NCBI GenBank assembly: GCA_027485995.1 | Contig: JAIXPW010000263.1 | Location: 1 to 64,000, forward strand | DNA length: 64,000 nt | DNA from: Verrucomicrobiaceae bacterium | GTDB lineage: Bacteria; Verrucomicrobiota; Verrucomicrobiia; Verrucomicrobiales; Akkermansiaceae | Direction: 5' to 3' | Program-made: the position numbers and the translations under genes | Shown here: piece after piece, positions 25,380-33,889 of the stretch | Numbering within the stretch: position 1 is the first letter of the stretch | How the letters are laid out: each line of letters starts with the position of its first letter | Notes under the pieces: generated by a model | The model's input: the letters and a program-made list of their open reading frames with translations, nothing else | Told to the model about the DNA's origin: nothing | Database searches by the model: none

Positions 25380-26209
25380 AGCTTCTTGCCACGGAGTTCG
25401 TTGAGGACCGGATGATCCATGGATGTGATGAGTCGGGTCTTGAATGCCTTTTCAAGCAGACCCAGATCGTCCTCCTTGGGCCAGTCAGGCTCTCCCAGGT
25501 CGTCGCCCGAAGGCAGGAAGTCGTATTTCTGGTGACCTGCCTGAACTCGACCCCACGCGCTCTCCAGGCGCATGGCGATCTCCTGTGCGGACTCGTGCCA
25601 TGAGGATTCAGAATCGCAGCGAACGGGCCACCAGGCATAAGAGCCCTTCGGGTCGATAATCAGAACCAGACGGTAGCTGTGGACAAACTTGGTGAAGTAC
25701 TGATTCTCCTTCAACTCGCGGGCGAGCTCGTCCGATGCGATCAGGTAAAACGCCTCCGACATTCCGTCTCCACGCAATTGGAGAAGGTCGAAATACAACG
25801 GCTCCGCATCGGTCCGGGCACGCCAGAACAGATGCTTCGGCGGAGTTTTGTGAACCAGAACCTCGACGACTTCCTTCTTGGCGGTGAGGAGGGGCGTGAC
25901 CTTGTCGGGGTCTTTACGTGCAGCCAGGATCAGGGCACGAATACCTCCAGGCGAGGCCATCGCTGCGGGCCCTGAAACTTCACCGCTATCGGGTGCGGCT
26001 GCTTCTGTCTTGCCCCCGGTGTCCTCGGGAGGCAAAATTATCTCGCACTGGTTGACTTCCGGCTGCGCTACGCCGTGTTCCGTTGTTTCAGCAACGGGCG
26101 CGGCCTTTTCATTTACGTTCGGCTCGTCTGAGCCGATTTCATTTTTCATGGTGTAGTGTGGTTTGCTTTCGGCGGGTGAATCCGCATTGTCTTCGGACTG
26201 GTTTTTCAT
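25376..26209 (-). CDS. Hypothetical protein in the polymerase operon
   Basis: The 277-residue protein starts at ATG 26209, overlapping the HTH gene stop (ATGA, 26206-26209); longer readings run across the HTH gene and are rejected. Residues 1-95 are acidic and low complexity (E, P, A, N). Residues 95-277 look folded, with PKHLFWRARTDAEPLYFDLLQL and YFTKFVHSYRLVLIIDPKGSYAWWPVR. I recognise no family. Coupling to the polymerase on its 3' side suggests a replication role. Confidence 0.65.
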   Translation of the reverse strand: MKNQSEDNADSPAESKPHYTMKNEIGSDEPNVNEKAAPVAETTEHGVAQPEVNQCEIILPPEDTGGKTEAAAPDSGEVSGPAAMASPGGIRALILAARKDPDKVTPLLTAKKEVVEVLVHKTPPKHLFWRARTDAEPLYFDLLQLRGDGMSEAFYLIASDELARELKENQYFTKFVHSYRLVLIIDPKGSYAWWPVRCDSESSWHESAQEIAMRLESAWGRVQAGHQKYDFLPSGDDLGEPDWPKEDDLGLLEKAFKTRLITSMDHPVLNELRGKKL

Positions 26210-26433
26210 GGGTTGGTCCCTCCCTCCAATGCGGCGGCAACGGCTGCTTCGCTGAAGCGGATGCATCGTCCGACGCGGATCGAGGGTATCTTTTTCGCAG
26301 CAGCCAGCAGCAGAACATGACGTTCCGAGACGGCGTATTTGCGGGCGATGAACCGGGCACCGACGAATCGGTTGGCGGGTTCCTTCATTTCGGTTGTGTG
26401 ATCGTGTTTCGTCACACCGCATCCTTCCCACAC
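26206..26433 (-). CDS. Small helix-turn-helix DNA-binding protein, excisionase-like
   Basis: The 75-residue protein has ARFIARKYAVSERHVLLLAAAKKIPSIRVGRCIRF, the pattern of MerR/excisionase-type HTH_17 proteins: helix, turn, helix and a basic strand. ATG 26388 is an alternative start. It opens the polymerase operon and lies 28 bases downstream of a perfect 12-bp dyad, its likely binding site. It could be an excisionase or an operon regulator. No integrase is visible in the window. Confidence 0.7.
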   Translation of the reverse strand: MWEGCGVTKHDHTTEMKEPANRFVGARFIARKYAVSERHVLLLAAAKKIPSIRVGRCIRFSEAAVAAALEGGTNP

Positions 26434-26460
26434 GAAGGATTCCCATGCATTACATGCTGG

Positions 26461-26486
26461 ACCACCTTAGTCGGGACTAAGGTGGT
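26461..26486. promoter_or_regulatory. Perfect 12-bp dyad upstream of the HTH-polymerase operon
   Basis: The arms ACCACCTTAGTC (26461-26472) and GACTAAGGTGGT (26475-26486) flank 2 bases. It sits between the 401-residue gene stop and the HTH gene. No T-run follows on either strand, so an operator is more likely than a terminator. Confidence 0.6.
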
Positions 26487-26493
26487 AAAATTT

Positions 26494-27699
26494 CTATTGA
26501 CACAGTTTGGTGATTGTCTGGATACCCTTACGGAGAGCCCATTCTACTACATCTTTAGTAGGTATCAGACGCGAAGTATTCTCGCTGAATTTCCTCCTCT
26601 CGATACATGAATGCCACTCGATGCTATCCCATTCGCCTCCGCAATGATGCTCAGCCCAGGCAAGGCCAGCCTCGATCCAAAGCTCTTGGACTTCTGCAAC
26701 AGATGAAAATTCAGGTAGAAGAGCGGCCTTTCTTAGCCAGGGTGCCCAACGACCATTGAGCTCATGCGACTTTGGATTTTCGAGGTAGAGACGTTCCTGT
26801 CTCTCAAGTTCCTCTCGATGGCTGGTTGATATTCTAAGACCTTTCAATCGTTCGGATTCAAGTTCGAGGCATACACCCAAGGCGAACGAGGAAGGCTTCC
26901 CGGGCAAAAATCTAGGCTTTCCGATTGGAGCAAGTCGAAAAGGCAGTCGAGAGCCTACTCCCATTCTCGTTAATTGAGCGTCAATGTGCTTCTGGCGCGA
27001 ATCGGAAAATGCAGCGACTCTGATCGGCCAGTAAACCGAGCCCCCAGCAAGTTCGCGTGCATGGACTCTCGCGACTCGAAGTAAACGGCGGCTAACGAGA
27101 AGTTGCACAATAGACTCGACGACGAGTCGGGGTGGGGAGTCTCTGATTGCTCTGCCTGAAAGAGCTTCTTCCTTCTCGATTTCAACGACGGAAAGCATCG
27201 GATTCTGTGCAATCGCCTCCGACCGTACAGGCAAAAAGGAATTCGTTCGGCTCCCGAGTTCTTCTTCGATCGTTCGAACGCTTGGACCTGAGTTTCTTGA
27301 GAGTGCCTCAACGGCTTTTGCAAACCGAGTGGGGTAAGATTCCGCCGCATCCTCATCGGTCCAATCCTGATCCAGGTCAGTTTCCTGGCTTACTTCGTCC
27401 GGTGAACCAGCGAGGACATCCAGTTCATTTACGATCATCAACCCAATGTTCCGAAGGCTTTCCACTGCAAACTGATCACCTATCCTCGCCAGGGTTGAGA
27501 GGTCGTGAATAAGTTTTTTCACATGAACATCCAACACCTCCGCCGGGGTTTCCAGACCCAGTTCCTTTCGTGCTCGGTCTGTTAGAACGTGAAGCGGGAT
27601 TTCGGTAATGATCTCTTTGAGCTCCGAGAATTGAGCATGTAAAGCCTTAGCGGCTGCATTCGGCGCTGAAGGTTGCCCAGGAGTTTGCTTCGCTGCCAT
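26494..27699 (-). CDS. Hypothetical protein, element-specific
   Basis: The protein has 401 residues. The N-terminal half is helical and acidic (VHVKKLIHDLSTLARIGDQFAVESLRNIG). Residues 200-270 are basic with a wing-like pattern (VVESIVQLLVSRRLLRVARVHARELAGGSVYWPIRV). The C-terminal part has conserved-looking tryptophans. No catalytic motif was found and I recognise no family. The start lies 1 base past the stop of the 161-residue gene, so the two share a transcript. The following 33 bases hold the dyad. Confidence 0.65.
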   Translation of the reverse strand: MAAKQTPGQPSAPNAAAKALHAQFSELKEIITEIPLHVLTDRARKELGLETPAEVLDVHVKKLIHDLSTLARIGDQFAVESLRNIGLMIVNELDVLAGSPDEVSQETDLDQDWTDEDAAESYPTRFAKAVEALSRNSGPSVRTIEEELGSRTNSFLPVRSEAIAQNPMLSVVEIEKEEALSGRAIRDSPPRLVVESIVQLLVSRRLLRVARVHARELAGGSVYWPIRVAAFSDSRQKHIDAQLTRMGVGSRLPFRLAPIGKPRFLPGKPSSFALGVCLELESERLKGLRISTSHREELERQERLYLENPKSHELNGRWAPWLRKAALLPEFSSVAEVQELWIEAGLAWAEHHCGGEWDSIEWHSCIERRKFSENTSRLIPTKDVVEWALRKGIQTITKLCQ

Positions 27700-27700
27700 A

Positions 27701-28186
27701 TTATTTGCCTGAATTTCCCTCGGTGGTATCAGATTCCCGGATGGCTTGAGCGGAAAGAACGCCGTTGAAGTAAGCCAACTTCTCTTGAATCGACTCGCAT
27801 AGGTCGAGTTCTTCCCTGTGGATGTTGCTTAAAAGCAAGGCGTGGTCGGCGTCCTTGTCGTCCAAAGCTTCGACGGTCATGAGCCAAGGTGGCATCGGGA
27901 AGATCAGAGGATCAATCAGCGTGAATGCAAGCTGGAGAATCTCGGTCATGGAGCGCTTCTGCACCTCGGCAGGAAGGCTCTCAACCTCCTTTAGCCCAAG
28001 GCGCTTGAGGGATTCGTTGAGCTTGTAGAACCCCCGAAGAAGCTTGAAAGGGACGATTTTCCCTTTGTTCACCAGATCGTGGAAAGTGCTGGTTGGAAGG
28101 GGAGGGTGAAAGTAGGCGGAGATCGTTTCCCGGCGCACCACGAACTCCGGGTTGCTGGACGATTTTGACGAGGATTGGGACGCCAT
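27701..28186 (-). CDS. Hypothetical protein with an HTH-like N-terminus
   Basis: The 161-residue protein has a Ser-rich start. The segment ETISAYFHPPLPTSTFHDLVNKGKIVPFKLLRGFYKL then resembles an excisionase-type HTH with a substrate-pocket-like wing. The rest is helical (MTEILQLAFTLIDPLIFPMPPW). Function unknown; a DNA-binding regulator is plausible. It is directly followed by the 401-residue gene. A weak stem (CCATCG at 28214-28219 with CGATGG at 28230-28235) lies upstream. Confidence 0.6.
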   Translation of the reverse strand: MASQSSSKSSSNPEFVVRRETISAYFHPPLPTSTFHDLVNKGKIVPFKLLRGFYKLNESLKRLGLKEVESLPAEVQKRSMTEILQLAFTLIDPLIFPMPPWLMTVEALDDKDADHALLLSNIHREELDLCESIQEKLAYFNGVLSAQAIRESDTTEGNSGK

Positions 28187-28314
28187 GGTCGTAGGAATGT
28201 GCTAGGTTCACGGCCATCGAGTTTTTCTGCGATGGGCTTCTGAATTGGAGGCACTCAACAGGGTCGAGGCTGAGTTGGACCCTAATGGGCAGTTACTCAA
28301 CCTCGCAAGGGGGC

Positions 28315-29727
28315 TCAAGAGTTTCGATGAAAGTGGCTGTAGCGATTCCAGTAGCCTGGACGGGAAGGACCGGGATCTGGAGTCGGGTTGTAGATTGGTC
28401 GAGGTGCTGGTGGTGGCTCCTTCTGCTTCTTAGGTGGTTTCTCGCATGAAGCCGGTGGCTTGTAGGACTCAAGCTTCCAAGGACGATTCCGCTTAATGAA
28501 ATTGTTCTTCGCCAGACTTTTGGGTCCGAGCCCAAGGTCACACAGCAGCTGAGGATCTTGCTGGCGAATCAGGAACTGCATCGTGTGTGTCCGAACGATT
28601 TCCTTTAACCGAGCCTGCTGGGCATCATCGCCTTTTGCATGAATAAGCCAGAGAAGGCGGACGACTTTTTCGGGATCGGACGCCTTGGAGAAACCACGCC
28701 GAATTTGCCGGACCTCGTAGGCTGAATCCGTGACCAGCATTGGTGTGCCGAGCCAGGTGAGATATTCGCAGATTTCCAGCTTCATACGCTGATGGGAACC
28801 CGAGTTCAGGCTGAAGCTCCAGCCTTCGAGGTGCTTGAGAATGGAGGTCGCGATCTCCGCCGCACGGTCCGGATGTTTCGTCAACACGTCATCGGGCTTC
28901 CTGACCCAGTGGTAGACCTCGGCAAAGCGCTCTATTTCGAGCCAGCTGCAATGCTCCAGGAATCTGAGCCAGACGTCCTCGCTCATTTCAACCTTGAGCG
29001 CTTTTATAAGCTCAAGGGTCTTGTCGTGGATCCGGACCTCGTCCAGCGCGGATGTTAGGTCGGGCTGGTCGTCGGGATCGTCGGACGCTTCCAGTTCCTC
29101 GTAAGGCTCTCTCGGAATCTTCTTCAAGGGATCCACGCCAGCCCAAGTGAGCAAGGCGACAGCGCGGACCTTCTGCTTCTCAACGGCAGCGCGCAGGGCG
29201 AGCAAGCCCTCCGTTACAAGGTCGGGGTATTTGCCGTGAAGTTCCCGATAAAGGCGTAGGAGGTGCTTCGAATGCCCGGTGCATGACAATGCACAGGCGA
29301 AACCGTCGGGGGATCTGACGCTAAGACCGCGTTCCAGGGCCATCAGAATCAGCTCATCGTCATGAGTTTCGAATACAGCCGAGGCACAAACTCCACCGAG
29401 CGGGATTTCCTGGCGGATCAGATACTTGGCGATTTCGCAGGCGGCTCCGCCTCCAGCATAGATGGCGTCGGCAACGAGCCTTTCGATTTCCCACGGGCGC
29501 TGCCAGCAACGCTCCCAGAGGAACCGGACCATGCTGTGGTTGCCGATTCTCATCGCCTCGTGAACAGCCGATTGATTTGCCCTAGGCCTGTCGAAGTCGG
29601 GACACAGGGTTGGCCGTCCGTCATCGACCCATTCGATGAGCTCGAAGAGCCGACCAAGTCGGACGTGATTGAGCAGTTCGTCGTGCTGCTCCCGGCTACA
29701 AACCGCAGCTTTGGCGGGGTCGAGCAT
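28315..29727 (-). CDS. Ankyrin-repeat-like protein at the element's tRNA-proximal end
   Basis: The protein has 470 residues. It has repeating helix pairs of about 30 residues, e.g. SAVHEAMRIGNHSMVRFLWERC, CEIAKYLIRQEIPLGG and ILMALERGLSVRSPDG, which resemble diverged ankyrin repeats. No enzyme domain is seen. The C-terminal 60 residues are Pro-rich and basic (PPKKQKEPPPAPRP). It has no signal peptide. It is the gene nearest to tRNA-Pro, where an integrase would be expected but is not found. Ankyrin-like proteins usually mediate protein contacts. Confidence 0.6.
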   Translation of the reverse strand: MLDPAKAAVCSREQHDELLNHVRLGRLFELIEWVDDGRPTLCPDFDRPRANQSAVHEAMRIGNHSMVRFLWERCWQRPWEIERLVADAIYAGGGAACEIAKYLIRQEIPLGGVCASAVFETHDDELILMALERGLSVRSPDGFACALSCTGHSKHLLRLYRELHGKYPDLVTEGLLALRAAVEKQKVRAVALLTWAGVDPLKKIPREPYEELEASDDPDDQPDLTSALDEVRIHDKTLELIKALKVEMSEDVWLRFLEHCSWLEIERFAEVYHWVRKPDDVLTKHPDRAAEIATSILKHLEGWSFSLNSGSHQRMKLEICEYLTWLGTPMLVTDSAYEVRQIRRGFSKASDPEKVVRLLWLIHAKGDDAQQARLKEIVRTHTMQFLIRQQDPQLLCDLGLGPKSLAKNNFIKRNRPWKLESYKPPASCEKPPKKQKEPPPAPRPIYNPTPDPGPSRPGYWNRYSHFHRNS

Positions 29728-29910
29728 GGCCCAGTGAAAGCAACTGGCAGTGGCCGATCAAGGACGGAACTTCAATCCTTGGAGCCCGATCTCCAGCTGT
29801 TTCGGAAACCTAAAATAATTGCCAATTCAGTTGCCAAATTTGCACCATTTCTTCGGAATTCGGCGGAGCTTCGCGGTACCTGAGAGAGTGACACTCTCAG
29901 CCCTCAAACG

Positions 29911-29934
29911 ATAAAACCCCCTGATATTAGGGGG
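29911..29934 (-). terminator. Rho-independent terminator after tRNA-Pro
   Basis: CCCCCT (29917-29922) pairs with AGGGGG (29929-29934) across a 6-base loop. On the minus strand the stem is followed by TTTTAT. It lies 18 bases past the tRNA-Pro 3' end and probably ends the tRNA transcript. Confidence 0.8.
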
Positions 29935-29951
29935 CTTGTGAGCTTCCAGCT

Positions 29952-30028
29952 TGGTCGGGGCGGCGGGATTCGAACCCACGGCCTCTTCGTCCCGAACGAA
30001 GCGCGCTACCAGGCTGCGCCACGCCCCG
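29952..30028 (-). tRNA. tRNA-Pro (anticodon CGG)
   Basis: The 77-base sequence folds fully: acceptor CGGGGCG/CGCCCCG, D-stem GCGC/GCGC, anticodon stem CTTCG/CGAAG with loop TTCGGGA (anticodon CGG), T-arm with TTCGAAT, and an encoded CCA at 29952-29954. Its 3' end faces the accessory element, the usual arrangement for tRNA-targeted integration. Confidence 0.95.
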
Positions 30029-30045
30029 ATGCCACTGGTGAAAAG

Positions 30046-30122
30046 TGGTACACCCGAAGGGACTCGAACCCCTAACCTTCTGATTCGTAGTCAGACGCTC
30101 TATCCAATTGAGCTACGGGTGC
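30046..30122 (-). tRNA. tRNA-Arg (anticodon ACG)
   Basis: The 77-base sequence has acceptor GCACCCG/CGGGTGT, anticodon stem TCTGA/TCAGA with loop CTACGAA (anticodon ACG), T-loop TTCGAGT and an encoded CCA at 30046-30048. It lies 17 bases upstream of tRNA-Pro on the same strand and is probably co-transcribed. ACG is read as ICG after deamination in most bacteria. Confidence 0.95.
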
Positions 30123-30317
30123 ATTGCCTTGCGGCGGGCGGGAAGAAAGCAATGGCTGAGCTCGAGTGTCAAGAATTTCCGACGATTTCCTCGTTCGATT
30201 GCCAACAATTCACGTATTGGAGGCCATCCCCCGCTCTCCAGTTCCCCAAACCTCCGCAGGCCTTGCAACTTCGACAGATCAGGGTCGTAGTGATCCAGTT
30301 CCCATCCGTTCCAATCG

Positions 30318-31808
30318 ATGAAGTCTCTCCGATACCTTGCCGCCATCATTCTGCTTCAGATCGCCGCTGCCGCTCCCCCGAACGTGGTGTTCATCCTCGC
30401 CGACGACCTTGGCTACGGTGAACTCGGCTGCTATGGGCAGAAGAAGATCCACACGCCGAACATCGACCGGCTGGCGGCCGAGGGCACGCGTTTCACCCAG
30501 CACTACTCCGGAGCTCCGGTCTGCGCACCGGCGCGCTGCGTCCTGATGACCGGGAAACATCTCGGCCACGCCGACATCCGCGGCAACATGCAGGCCTTCG
30601 TGAGATTTCCACAATTCAAGGAGGGCCAGCTCCCCATCGCGCCCACCACGGTGACGATGGCGGAGGTGTTCAAGAAGGCGGGCTACGACACCGCTGCGAT
30701 CGGAAAATGGGGCCTTGGACCGGCAGGGTCCACCGGCGATCCGAACAAGCACGGCTTCGACCTCTTCTACGGCTACAACTGCCAGGCGGTCGCCCATTCC
30801 TACTACCCGAAGTTCCTGTGGCGGAACGACCAACAGATTCTGATCAACGAGAAGCCCATCCCGGGCGGAAAACAGAAGCCCGAAGGAGAAGTCCGGGCCG
30901 AGGACTACATCGGCCAGACCTACGCGCCGGACCTGATGGTCAAGGAAGCCCAGGACTTCATCGTCAAGCGCGCCAGCCAATCGGAGAAGAAGCCGTTCTT
31001 CCTCTACCTTGCATTCATCGAACCGCATGTCTCGATGCATCCGCCGCTCGACCGGCTCAACGAGTATCCGACCGATTGGGACACCCAGCCCTATCGTGGG
31101 GAAAACGGCTACCTGCCACACCCACGACCCCGTGCGGCCTACGCGGCGATGATTTCCGACCTCGACCGTCACGTCGGTGCCGTGATGAAGGCGCTGGAGG
31201 CCAATGGCTTCGCAGAGAACACCCTGGTCGTTTTCACCAGCGACAACGGCGCGACGCATGAAGGCAAGCCGACCTCTCCCTTCCACATCGGCGGGGCCGA
31301 CACGGAGTTCTTCAATAGCGAGGGCGACCTCAGGGGCTTCAAGGGCCGCGTCTATGAAGGCGGCATCCGCGTCCCAATGATCGCCCGTTTCCCTGGAAAA
31401 ATCGCGGCCGGGAAATCCAGCGATGTCCCCGGCTACTTCGCCGATTGGTTCCCCACCCTCTGCGCGGCGACAGGATTGACCGCTCCCCAAGGACTGGATG
31501 GCGAAAACCTCTGGCCCGTCATCACAGGTGCTGGCGAAATGCCCACCCGCAAGCCGATGGTCTGGGTCTATCCGGAATACGGTGGCCAGGTCGCGGTGCG
31601 CATCGGGGATTTCAAGGTGGTCCGCGCCGATCTGATGAAGAAGAAGATCGGTGACTGGGAAGTCTATGACATCGCCAAGGATCCGGGTGAAAAGGTCGAC
31701 CTCGCCGCCAGCCGCAAGGACCTCGTCGCGGAAGGCATCAGGGTGCTGAAGGAGCAGGTGGCTCCGAACGTCAACTTTCGCCTCACCATTCCCGACGTGA
31801 CGCCCTGA
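30318..31808 (+). CDS. Secreted sulfatase (formylglycine type)
   Basis: The protein has 496 residues. A signal peptide covers about residues 1-18. The core starts PPNVVFILADDLGYGELGCYG with the metal-binding aspartates D29/D30. The maturation motif is C69-A-P-A-R73, where the cysteine becomes formylglycine through a sulfatase-modifying enzyme. AIGKWGLG and FTSDNGATHEG complete the S1-type pattern. It would remove sulfate esters from glycans in the periplasm or outside. A second sulfatase follows 33 bases downstream, and glycosidase genes lie beyond. The exact substrate cannot be read from the sequence. Confidence 0.93.
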   Translation: MKSLRYLAAIILLQIAAAAPPNVVFILADDLGYGELGCYGQKKIHTPNIDRLAAEGTRFTQHYSGAPVCAPARCVLMTGKHLGHADIRGNMQAFVRFPQFKEGQLPIAPTTVTMAEVFKKAGYDTAAIGKWGLGPAGSTGDPNKHGFDLFYGYNCQAVAHSYYPKFLWRNDQQILINEKPIPGGKQKPEGEVRAEDYIGQTYAPDLMVKEAQDFIVKRASQSEKKPFFLYLAFIEPHVSMHPPLDRLNEYPTDWDTQPYRGENGYLPHPRPRAAYAAMISDLDRHVGAVMKALEANGFAENTLVVFTSDNGATHEGKPTSPFHIGGADTEFFNSEGDLRGFKGRVYEGGIRVPMIARFPGKIAAGKSSDVPGYFADWFPTLCAATGLTAPQGLDGENLWPVITGAGEMPTRKPMVWVYPEYGGQVAVRIGDFKVVRADLMKKKIGDWEVYDIAKDPGEKVDLAASRKDLVAEGIRVLKEQVAPNVNFRLTIPDVTP

Positions 31809-31841
31809 CGCGCTTTCGCTGGAGTTTTCCACCATTCCGGG

Positions 31842-33323
31842 ATGAATGGCCCTGTGCGCCACACAGTCCCCCTCCCGGCCATCCATTCATCCGCTTTGAA
31901 AACCCTCCTGCTCCTTGCCGCAGCCCTGATTTCACCCCTGGGGGCTCGTCCTGCACTCGAGAAACCGAATGTCGTCGTCATTCTCCTCGATGATGCCGGA
32001 TACGGGGATTTTTCCCACACCGGCAATCCCACGATCAACACCCCGAACCTGTCGAAGATGGTTCGCGAGGGGTTGAACTTCCCCCAGTTCTACTGCGGCT
32101 CTTCCGCCTGCAGCGCCTCGCGCTATTCGCTGCTCACCGGGCGCAACCCCATCCGCTCCGGACTCGGTTCCTGGGTGCTCGGTCCGGAAGCGAAGAAATT
32201 CATTCATCCGAACGAGGTCACACTCGCAGAGGGCCTCAAGCACTCCGGCTACGCCACCGCGATGTTCGGAAAGTGGCACCTCGGCACGCCGAACAAGGCC
32301 AACGGGATGACGGTCGAGGCGCTCCCGCTCGCCCACGGTTTCGATCAATGGATCGGCACCAATGTTTCCCATGACTACAAGCCCGGCGTCGATCTGATCC
32401 AGAGCAACCCCTCCGCCAGCAACCCGGTGGCTGGCTACGAGACGATCGGAAAGGGTATCGGCGACAACGTGGCCCTGCTGGAAGGCCTGACCAGGCGCTA
32501 CACCGATGCCGCCATCGACTTCATCCGCGCGAAAAAGGACAGCCCGTTCCTGATCTACCTCGCCCCGAATTTCCCGCACCTTCCGGTTCATGCCTCGGCC
32601 GACTTCAGAGGCACTTCGCTGCGTGGCCTCTACGGCGACTGCATCGAGGAGATCGACTCCAATCTCGGCCGGCTGCGGGCCGCCATCGACCAGGCCGGCA
32701 TCACGGAAAACACCCTGATCATCTTCGCGTCGGACAACGGACCGTGGATCAAGTACCAGAACACCGCCAAGGATCCGAACTACGGCGAGGCCCGCCTGCT
32801 GATCGGCTCCTCAGGACCGTTCCGCGATGGGAAAGGCTCCGCCTGGGAAGGCGGCCAGCGTGTCCCGGGTGTCTTCTGCTGGCCGGGAACCATCCGCCCG
32901 GGATCGGTGGTGAATGCCTCCGCCAGCACCCTCGACATCCTGCCCACCGTCTTCGCCCTCGCCAAGGAGCCCCTTCCTTCGGGGCGTGTGATCGATGGCC
33001 GTGACATCCGCCCCTATTTCAATGCCGACACCTTTCCCGGCACGGTGCCGAGCTTCGTCTTCTACTTTTCCGGCTTCGGCGACAATTCGATCGGTGCGGT
33101 CCGGCAGGGGCCATGGAAGCTTCATGTGAAGATCGATTCACAAACCGGCGACAACTACGGATTCACCGTCTCGCCCGCCAAGCCATTGCTTTTCAACGTG
33201 GAAGAGGATCCGGGTGAGCGCTTCAACCGCTTCATCGAGCAGCCGAAGAAGGTCGCCGAGTTGCAGGGGCTGCTGAAGTCCTTCAGTGAATCGGTGGCGG
33301 CCGACGTCGATTTCTGGAAGTGA
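31842..33323 (+). CDS. Secreted sulfatase (formylglycine type)
   Basis: The protein has 493 residues. After a 19-residue lead, a signal peptide (LKTLLLLAAALISPLGA) is followed by NVVVILLDDAGYGD. The formylglycine motif is C90-S-A-S-R94. FGKWHLG and FASDNGPW match the S1 family. It is a different subtype from the preceding sulfatase, with low overall similarity beyond the motifs. The two are probably co-transcribed. A downstream ATG near the signal peptide is a possible alternative start. Confidence 0.92.
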   Translation: MNGPVRHTVPLPAIHSSALKTLLLLAAALISPLGARPALEKPNVVVILLDDAGYGDFSHTGNPTINTPNLSKMVREGLNFPQFYCGSSACSASRYSLLTGRNPIRSGLGSWVLGPEAKKFIHPNEVTLAEGLKHSGYATAMFGKWHLGTPNKANGMTVEALPLAHGFDQWIGTNVSHDYKPGVDLIQSNPSASNPVAGYETIGKGIGDNVALLEGLTRRYTDAAIDFIRAKKDSPFLIYLAPNFPHLPVHASADFRGTSLRGLYGDCIEEIDSNLGRLRAAIDQAGITENTLIIFASDNGPWIKYQNTAKDPNYGEARLLIGSSGPFRDGKGSAWEGGQRVPGVFCWPGTIRPGSVVNASASTLDILPTVFALAKEPLPSGRVIDGRDIRPYFNADTFPGTVPSFVFYFSGFGDNSIGAVRQGPWKLHVKIDSQTGDNYGFTVSPAKPLLFNVEEDPGERFNRFIEQPKKVAELQGLLKSFSESVAADVDFWK

Positions 33324-33462
33324 GCCGCGCGGTTGGTCCATGCGTGGGATTCATGCGATGGGCCGCAAAAGACCGCAAAAATGCCACAAAAATTGTGATT
33401 GGTCCTGCCACTTGGCGCGGACCCTGCATTTCTCCCGACATCGCTGTCGTCTGCTGCCTAAC

Positions 33463-33834
33463 ATGAAACCGCTCTTTTTACTGACCCCGTTCCTCGCCGG
33501 GCTCTACTCCTTGGTTGTTGCGCCGCTCGCGAAGTCAGGAATGGCTCCTGGCGCAGTCCAGCACTCTCCGACCCGTCTCGCGGACCTTGGAGAGCCTCGG
33601 CAGGATGACCTTCAATCCTCCGATTCGGTCGGGCTTCAACTCGCTGCCAACCCACAGCATGTCCAGATGACAGGGGTGACCTTCCCCGGCCCATCAACGG
33701 GTCCATTCTCGCTCCAGTCCATTCCCACCGGGATCTCCCGCAGGGGTGAGGCCGGGTTCAAGGTCTCGGTAGGCCCCGACAATCGTCCCGGTCCGATACA
33801 GGCCAGCATGGAAATCACCACCGACAGTCCGTAA
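33463..33834 (+). CDS. Short secreted hypothetical protein
   Basis: The 123-residue protein starts at ATG 33463 with a signal-like MKPLFLLTPFLAGLYSLVVAPLA. The last 50 residues (STGPFSLQSIPTGISRRGEAGFKVSV and ASMEITTDSP) resemble the first strands of an immunoglobulin-like repeat of the choice-of-anchor D or DUF1573 type, then stop abruptly. It may be a remnant of a longer secreted protein. It lies between the sulfatases and the convergent GH89 gene. Confidence is limited because the reading is short. Confidence 0.45.
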   Translation: MKPLFLLTPFLAGLYSLVVAPLAKSGMAPGAVQHSPTRLADLGEPRQDDLQSSDSVGLQLAANPQHVQMTGVTFPGPSTGPFSLQSIPTGISRRGEAGFKVSVGPDNRPGPIQASMEITTDSP

Positions 33835-33889
33835 GCTCCTCTATTGGGGCTCACCCTCAAGGCCCGGTTCATTCCCGCTTCGGTCTGAT

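Noticed and set aside
30279..31886. 535-codon minus-strand frame opposite the first sulfatase
   Set aside because: It mirrors the sulfatase exactly and lacks any recognisable domain.
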